From NCBI GenBank assembly GCA_007126995.1, contig SLAD01000423.1, positions 1-7,195 on the forward strand: a stretch of DNA of 7,195 nt, given 5' to 3'. A program made the translations under genes and the position numbers. Of this stretch, positions 6,026 to 7,195 are shown in pieces. How positions within the stretch are numbered: position 1 is the first letter of the stretch; each line of letters begins with the position of its first letter. The notes under the pieces are model-generated. The model was not told where the DNA came from, made no database searches, and was given only the letters and a program-made list of their open reading frames with translations. Source of the stretch: Kiritimatiellia bacterium. Lineage in GTDB: Bacteria; Verrucomicrobiota; Kiritimatiellia; SLAD01.

Positions 6026-6412
6026 ATGTCAGTAAAGATTAGATTACGGCGAATGGGCCGCAAGAATACCCCGTTTTATCGGGTCGTCGCCACCGATTCC
6101 CGCAGTGGCACATCCGGTCGCTTTCTGGAGTCGCTTGGCTGGTACGATCCGGTGCGGGCCGATGCCAATTTCGCGTTGAAATTGGATCGCGTGGACTATT
6201 GGAAAGACAACGGCGCCGAGTTTTCGGATACGGTGAAGAGTTTGGTGCGTAAGGCGCGTAAAGGCGAGGGCTTGGCCCCCGCGACACCGGAACCGGTGGT
6301 GGAAGAGTCGCCTGCGCCGGCGGTGACGGAAGCGCCCGTCGAGCCTGCTCCCGTTGAGGCCGATGCTGCTGAGGCATCTGAATCAGATACGGAAGCCAAG
6401 CAAGAGTCATGA
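6026..6412 (+). CDS. rpsP: 30S ribosomal protein S16 with long acidic C-terminal tail
   Basis: S16 binds 16S rRNA early and stabilises the body of the 30S subunit. Residues 1-80 are classical: VKIRLRRMGRKNTPFYRVV, ATDSRSGTSGRFLESLGWYD, then FALKLDRVDYWKDNGAEFSD and VKSLVRKARKG. Many S16 proteins end close to residue 80-90. This one runs to 128, with a tail (about 83-128) built of Pro, Ala, Glu and Val in loose repeats such as TPEPVVEESPAPAV and EAPVEPAPVEADAAEA, ending DTEAKQES. The tail is strongly acidic and probably disordered, unlike the basic core. The gene lies 86 bp after ffh and its stop overlaps the start of khpA as ATGA, so the two are translationally coupled. The frame shows no break, so the tail appears genuine. 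Confidence 0.96.
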   Translation: MSVKIRLRRMGRKNTPFYRVVATDSRSGTSGRFLESLGWYDPVRADANFALKLDRVDYWKDNGAEFSDTVKSLVRKARKGEGLAPATPEPVVEESPAPAVTEAPVEPAPVEADAAEASESDTEAKQES

Positions 6413-6639
6413 AGCGGACGCTTTTGAGCATGGTTCGGATGCTGGTTGAGCATCCGGACGATGTTCGCATTTCTCAATTGCAGGGTGCGACCACGTCCAT
6501 TTACGAGCTGCGCTGTCACACCAGTGACGTCGGCAAGGTGATTGGCAAGGACGGCAAGACGGTGGGTGCGATTCGGACATTGCTGAGTGCAATGGCCGCG
6601 CGCAAAGGCCGCAAAGCCGTGCTGGAAGTCGTCGAGTAG
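6409..6639 (+). CDS. khpA: KH-domain RNA-binding protein KhpA (YlqC family)
   Basis: KhpA is a small cytoplasmic RNA-binding protein consisting of a single KH domain; in Gram-positive bacteria it pairs with KhpB (EloR/Jag) and influences cell division and envelope growth. The 76 residues match the family length of about 75-80. The N-terminal helix region MVRMLVEHPDDVRI is followed by a strand (TTSIYELRCH) and the KH signature VGKVIGKDGKTVGAIRTLL (41-59), whose GKDG (46-49) is the RNA-gripping GxxG loop; the last strand is KAVLEVVE. It starts inside the rpsP stop (ATGA), with only a weak AAGAG upstream, so its translation probably depends on rpsP. It is followed after 8 bp by trmD. Its place next to rpsP is the standard one in many phyla. 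The role in this organism is inferred. Confidence 0.93.
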   Translation: MKRTLLSMVRMLVEHPDDVRISQLQGATTSIYELRCHTSDVGKVIGKDGKTVGAIRTLLSAMAARKGRKAVLEVVE

Positions 6640-6647
6640 GTGGGGCC

Positions 6648-7195
6648 ATGGCGGCCCCGCTTAAGATGGATGTGATCACCATCTTCCCGCGTATGCTGGA
6701 TGGCATCGTGGGAGAAAGCATTCTGAAACGGGCGGATACCGGCGGCTACATTCAGGTGCGCGGAGTCGACTTGCGCGACTTCACCAGCGATGTGCACCGG
6801 ACCACGGATGATCGCCCGTACGGTGGCGGTCCCGGCATGGTGATGAAGCCGGAGCCTATTTTTAAGGCTGTTGCATCCGTGCGACAGCCTGACTCGCGGG
6901 TGCTGCTGATGTCGCCTTCCGGGCGAAAGTTTGATCAGGCGTACGCGCGCGAGTTGGCGGGGGCCGCGCATTTGGTTTTCTTTTGCGGGCATTACGAAGG
7001 TCTGGATGAGCGGGTACGTGAAGCACTGGTCACTGACGAAGTCTCGATCGGTGATTATGTGTTAACGAACGGTGTGTTGGCCGCCGCCGTAGTGATTGAC
7101 GCGGTAGCCCGGATGATACCCGGCGTGCTGGGACATGACGAATCGGCGGCCGATGAGTCGTTTAGCGCGGGGCTGCTGGAGTTTCCGCATTACAC
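6648..7195 (+). CDS. trmD: tRNA (guanine-37-N1)-methyltransferase TrmD, 3' end cut off by window edge
   Basis: TrmD transfers a methyl group from S-adenosylmethionine to N1 of G37, next to the anticodon, which prevents +1 frameshifting. The window holds 182 codons; complete proteins are usually about 230-260 residues. Seen in order: MDVITIFPRMLDGIVGESILK (from residue 7), DLRDFTSDVHRTTDDRPYGG (41-60) then GPGMVMKPEPIF, LLMSPSGRKFDQ (86-97), CGHYEGLDERVRE (113-125), and SIGDYVLTNG (133-142) in the deep trefoil knot that binds the cofactor, then VVIDAVARMIPGVLGHDESA. The start is ATG 6648, preceded by AGGTGG (6638-6643); it gives a six-residue MAAPLK leader before the conserved MDVITIFP. An in-frame ATG at 6666 would give the commoner N-terminus but has no ribosome-binding site. 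CGHYEG and LTNG are forms I associate with Verrucomicrobiota. Confidence 0.96.
   Translation, partial: MAAPLKMDVITIFPRMLDGIVGESILKRADTGGYIQVRGVDLRDFTSDVHRTTDDRPYGGGPGMVMKPEPIFKAVASVRQPDSRVLLMSPSGRKFDQAYARELAGAAHLVFFCGHYEGLDERVREALVTDEVSIGDYVLTNGVLAAAVVIDAVARMIPGVLGHDESAADESFSAGLLEFPHY

Overview
This window looks like a chromosomal core region of a Gram-negative bacterium, most likely from the Verrucomicrobiota/Kiritimatiellota side of the PVC superphylum. That assignment is an inference from remembered family sequences. The points in favour are a TrmD that reads CGHYEGLDER and SIGDYVLTNG, an rpsP-khpA-trmD block with no rimM (Chlamydia also has ffh-rpsP-trmD without rimM), an S21 gene, and exported lipoproteins. 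Base composition is moderately GC-rich throughout, and no stretch stands out as foreign by eye.

Left part (1-3251). The 5' end of rpsU (ribosomal protein S21) runs off the left edge on the minus strand. It has a good candidate sigma70-type promoter, flanked upstream by a 9-bp tandem repeat. After about 395 bp without a gene come two plus-strand envelope genes. The first encodes a ClsC/YmdC-type phospholipase D family lipoprotein with two HKD motifs, probably a cardiolipin synthase. The second encodes a secreted protein of unknown function. The 133-bp gap between them holds two tiny ORFs that overlap by ATGA; their status is uncertain.

Middle (3252-3504). This gap has no convincing plus-strand gene. 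Its minus strand reads as a possible, badly eroded transposase fragment.

Right part (3505-7195). A tight plus-strand run encodes an RdgC-family protein, Ffh (SRP54), ribosomal protein S16, the KH-domain RNA-binding protein KhpA, and TrmD, which is cut off by the right edge. Spacings are 17 bp, 86 bp, a 4-bp ATGA overlap, and 8 bp, so this is probably one operon, possibly with an extra promoter before rpsP. Ffh, S16, KhpA and TrmD serve protein targeting, ribosome assembly and tRNA modification, the usual theme of this conserved cluster. The RdgC-like gene at its head is the unexpected member.

I see no new multi-gene system. The points most worth a second look are the RdgC homologue joined to ffh, unusual residues in the Ffh GTPase motifs, the acidic Pro/Ala/Glu-rich tail on S16, the missing rimM, and the transposase-like relic. 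There are no tRNAs, rRNAs, CRISPR arrays or intact insertion sequences.
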